Of a DNA stretch of 64,000 bases, positions 60,611-64,000 are shown in pieces. The stretch is from contig NC_054884.1 in the NCBI RefSeq assembly GCF_018320785.1, positions 22,941,667 through 23,005,666 on the forward strand, in the 5' to 3' direction. The DNA comes from Cheilinus undulatus. Taxonomy: Eukaryota > Chordata > Actinopteri > Labriformes > Labridae. Made by a program: the position numbers and the translations under genes. The stretch's first letter is position 1. Every line of letters begins with the position of its first letter. The notes below the pieces were generated by a model. It was not told where the DNA came from. It worked only from the letters and a program-made list of their open reading frames with translations, and searched no databases.

Positions 60611-63600
60611 ATGACCACGATGGCTTTGAGCTCGTTTGACATTGACGCACCACGATGGGATCAGTCGACGTTCATGGGCCGACTGAAACACTTCTTCAAC
60701 ATCACAGACTGTCGGACGGCGCTCCTGCCTGACTCACGCCTGGATGAGGCCAAAGCTCTCGTAGAAAGCTGCCGGTGAGAAGACAGACATGAGTATTAAA
60801 CTGAAAACACAGTCGCACAAAGACTACAACAGTCACTCAGGTCAGGAGAACAGCAGTTGTAAGGCATCTTCAGACACATTTTTCTGAAGTTGGCTTCTTG
60901 TTGCTCTGCAGAGTGCTGGTAAGATTTTTAATTTCCCACCTTTACGCCAACACAAATAGTACTCCCAATGGCAAAGGGGGCAATGTTGTAAATTTAGCAT
61001 AAAAACTATACAAAAGTGTAAACCAGGTTTTATACAACCCCCTTTCCAAAAATGTTGGGACGTTCAAATGTCAGTAAAAACAGAATCGATTGATATCATC
61101 AAAACGAGGAGAGTTTCTGACATGTAGAAAGTGGAATGTGCTGAAAAAAACATACATTTGAAGATGTTTTAAGACACTCCAGGGGAAACTATAAAAGTCA
61201 CACTTGATGCCTGGACCTTGTACAAAGTATTGTGTTTATCCCATCACCATAATCTTAACAAGAATCATAGCAACACAGTAAAAGGAGACGATCCCAAAGG
61301 GATTAAGAATTGTTCAAACAAAACTGCATTCCTGTCACATCCCAAAGTTCATAAGGGCTCTGAAGCAAACTCAAAATTGTACATTTTTTTAAGTCGGCCA
61401 AGTCAATCCTTCACTTAAAAATGTCATAATCTCTGGTGGTGAGAGAAGTCATTTCATATGAAGAAGGTGTGGATCAGTGGATCACACTTAACTGCAGTTT
61501 ACTTAGAGATAAATCTTAAATAACAGAACCAGAGTAAAAATGCAGTGGTGTCTTATGTTTTTCCAGAACTATATATACAGTGCTTAACAAATTTATTAGA
61601 CCACCTGTCATATTTGTCTCAAAGACCATCCAGCATCATGAAGTGCATGAAGTGACTCTTTCATTTTCAGTCAGCTCTCCACATTTTACCATTCTGAACA
61701 GGAATGAGGAATTTCAAACTGGATATCCCCCCAAATTTGAGCCGGCTCACTGGGCTTCTCTGAGAAGTCAGAAATTAGTCAAGCATAATATTCAACCACT
61801 AAAACTAAGTTATCTGTTCAAGAATGCAAGTAGATGACTATAATTTGACATATTAATCAAGAAATATTGTGCTTTACTTTTTTTTAGTTTTTTTGTAAAT
61901 CAGTACATTTGAAAATTCATGGATAACAATAATAATTAGATTTTAGCATTAAAAATATCATTTGGGTTAAAGAGCTTCTACATGTTGGTGTATTAACCAT
62001 TGCAGAAACATAAAAAATGATTTTGGTAATTACCAATGCTGTTAATTTAGGGCAGCTGTGGCATAAACCTTACTTTGGTTAGGGTTAGGGTGGTCTTATA
62101 AATTTGTTAAGCACTGTATAATGTATATTTTTTTGTTGTACAGAGCAGGATCCGTTCCCCCAGGCACCACAGAGGAGCAGCTCCACTACGCAAAGAAGCT
62201 GTACGACTCAGCATTTCACCCGGACACAGGAGACCGCATGAACCTGATCGGCCGCATGTCGTTCCAGGTCCCCGGAGGCATGGCTATCACAGGCTGCATG
62301 CTGCAGTTTTACAGGTACAGAAGAAGAGACGTGAAAACTGACACTTTCACAGAAGAAATTCTAAGGTTTCACAGCTTTGTGTGTTTGCAGGACAGTCCCT
62401 GCTGTGGTGTTCTGGCAGTGGGTGAATCAGTCCTTCAACGCTCTGGTCAACTACACTAACCGAAACGCTGCTTCCCCCATCACTCCCAAGTAAGAATTAT
62501 TTATCATGTAAGCTTCATGTCTAAAATAATCCCGACCCAGCTGGGTTTTGTCTTGTGTCCCTTTCAGGCATCGTTACATAAATGTAATGAAGGTTTAACA
62601 TGTTCTTTCATGTCTGAAAAGTTCCCGAGTCACTTTTTCCATGAAGTCAAAAGGCTAATTCTCCTCTAGTTCTTTAAATATGAGAGAAGTCTGGATTACA
62701 TGTTGTATTAATGTTAGGAAGTTACTACATAATATTAAGAATACAGCTCCTATAGTTGGCAGGTTTTACTAATGACGGATATTTTTAGAGATTTTTCATG
62801 ACTTTCTGTGCCTTCCTTGTAGAGGGTAGGACAGTGAATAGAGCAGGACACTAGGATGAGAGAGTGGGAAATGACAAAGTGCTGAGGGGTTACAGTCAAC
62901 CGGGCAAACTGCTCGGTGGCTCCCTGGAAGACATGTCCCGCCCTCCAACAGCCTTCCAATCAGGTGAAGTCATGAGCTTGACCTCTCATTCAGTCACCTG
63001 TCATCATTGCATTGAGCAAGTGAGCTTGCCACTTCCCCATTCAACTATGCTAGCTTGCTCGTCAGCTTCTTTATCAGGCATATGTTTGTTTATATTAGCT
63101 ACAGTCTGAATAATGTCATAGATTAAACAAATAAGCAAAAAAATCATCCCAATTGAATCTCCTCAGCAAATTAAGAGAAGCCCATTTATTGGTAGACATA
63201 TAGATGCCTTCTAGGATGCTTAGTAACTAATTATATAGAGCCCAGCTGACTAAGGTAAAAACATGCAGATAGGAAATAAAGGTTTTCATTGAAATTTGGC
63301 AATTTAAATCTGTTATCTATGTGTGGGAAATGAATTTATTAATGTGACTTGCAATGAATAGTTACTAATGACAGGGTTTACCTTTATTTAAGTTTTTCAG
63401 GAGGATTATTTTCCCAAATAGGTCTTAAAAGATTCGCAACCGGTCACTTAAGAGCCGTATGTTGAGCCAGGGGTTGAGTTTTTACAGTCTGTGATGTGAA
63501 CACATCAAACTAAAGCCCAAACTTAACATTGTGTCCTCCTGTGCCTGTGCTCTGTCGATGCAAAATGACTGAAGTCTTTGTATTGTCCCTGTCAGGCAGA

Positions 63601-64000
63601 TTGGTATCGCCTATGTAACAGCAACCAGCACAGCACTGGCGACAGCAGTCGGGCTCAACCTCTACACAAAGGTACACACGTACTGACTATTTCTGATGAA
63701 AATGTGATTGTTTACTTTGTATTCTTGAATTTCATCTATTTAAAATGTATTCAACTGATTTGAGTGGTCAAGAAAGGAGGCAGCAGATTTTAAAGAGTTA
63801 GAAACAAGTCATAAGTGATAAATGTAGAATACAGAAGATAGCCAGGAATTCTTAATTTTTTTTTTTTTAAACTGTTGGATCAGGATTTTTTTTTTAACCA
63901 GTTAACTGTTTTTGCCTCCATGCAGAAAGCTCCTCCTCTCGTTGCTCGCTGGGTTCCTTTTGCTGCAGTGGCAGCGGCTAACTGTGTTAACATTCCCATG
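60611..64000 (+). CDS. sfxn2: SFXN2, sideroflexin-2 (5' part, five coding exons, continues beyond window)
   Basis: Coding exons are 60611-60774, 62144-62314, 62391-62489, 63596-63671 and 63926 to the window edge. Phases agree and introns are GT/AG, giving 195 residues against about 322 in human SFXN2. Key segments are [20 protein letters not shown], then [22 protein letters not shown] (the sideroflexin HPDTG signature), [20 protein letters not shown] (first membrane segment), [35 protein letters not shown] (second) and [17 protein letters not shown] (third). Sideroflexins sit in the mitochondrial inner membrane; SFXN1 and SFXN3 carry serine, while SFXN2 is tied to iron and heme balance. The start ATG at 60611 has a second ATG three codons on. 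The intron between exons 2 and 3 of the coding part is only 76 bp. The family member is SFXN2 rather than SFXN1/3 by sequence and by its position next to ARL3. Confidence 0.94.
61033..61430. mobile_element. Tc1-like remnant in SFXN2 intron
   Basis: Starts TACAACCCCCTTTCCAAAAA TGTTGGGACG (split), like the terminus of the family at 25140. Downstream there is no readable transposase and no second end. Confidence 0.35.
61578..62116 (-). mobile_element. Tc1-derived MITE (539 bp), deletion derivative of the 38638 family
   Basis: Ends CAGTGCTTAACAAATTTATT and, inverted, TAAATTTGTTAAGCACTG, with TA on both sides (61576-61577 and 62117-62118). It matches both ends of 38638-40268 but lacks about 1.1 kb, including the transposase core. 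A telomere-like GGTTAGGGTTAGGG sits at 62078-62091. Its right end is 27 bp upstream of the SFXN2 exon at 62144. Confidence 0.88.
62490..63595 (+). other. SFXN2 intron
   Basis: 1.1 kb with no recognised repeat or gene. Confidence 0.6.

Overview
This window is nuclear DNA of a teleost fish, probably a spiny-rayed (percomorph-type) one. The evidence is intron-containing vertebrate genes, a dense load of fish-type Tc1, hAT and L1/Tx1-type elements, and the gene order TRIM8 - ARL3 - SFXN2. That order is also found on human 10q24, so the locus keeps ancestral vertebrate synteny. The species cannot be named from the sequence.

Layout. 1-465 is the 3' end of a Tx1-like LINE on the plus strand. 471-13435 is a satellite array of about 28 head-to-tail units of about 467 bp. 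13436-13841 is unexplained. 13842-15281 is a second, internally deleted copy of the same LINE family in inverted orientation. 15282-20520 holds two hAT-type MITEs with target-site duplications, a 960-bp terminal-inverted-repeat element, a promoter-like CpG-rich patch near 18 kb, a truncated Tc1 element and an AGCT-rich minisatellite. 20841-36375 is TRIM8 on the plus strand: promoter and 5'UTR, five coding exons, a 9.9-kb first coding intron full of transposon fossils, and the 3'UTR. 36376-50490 is intergenic and carries nested transposons, a diverged local duplication (43.0 and 44.7 kb), a perfectly bounded hAT MITE and the 3' end of an L2-like LINE. 50500-54620 is ARL3 on the minus strand, with all six coding exons recoverable as a 182-residue protein. 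55700-64000 is the 5' part of SFXN2 on the plus strand; five coding exons are visible and the gene runs off the right edge.

Gene roles. TRIM8 is a RING E3 ubiquitin ligase acting in cytokine/NF-kB signalling, ARL3 is the small GTPase that releases lipidated cargo in cilia, and SFXN2 is a mitochondrial inner-membrane sideroflexin. They are neighbours by ancestry, not members of one pathway.

I found no clear new coding system. The most unusual structure is the 13-kb satellite array. Its units form mosaic subfamilies, each carries a conserved hairpin, and the array lies between inverted LINE copies. Other points worth a look are a Tc1-derived MITE ending 27 bp before an SFXN2 splice acceptor, a tRNA-like SINE split by a DNA element, an uncharacterised three-copy dispersed repeat, and two small promoter-associated reading frames.
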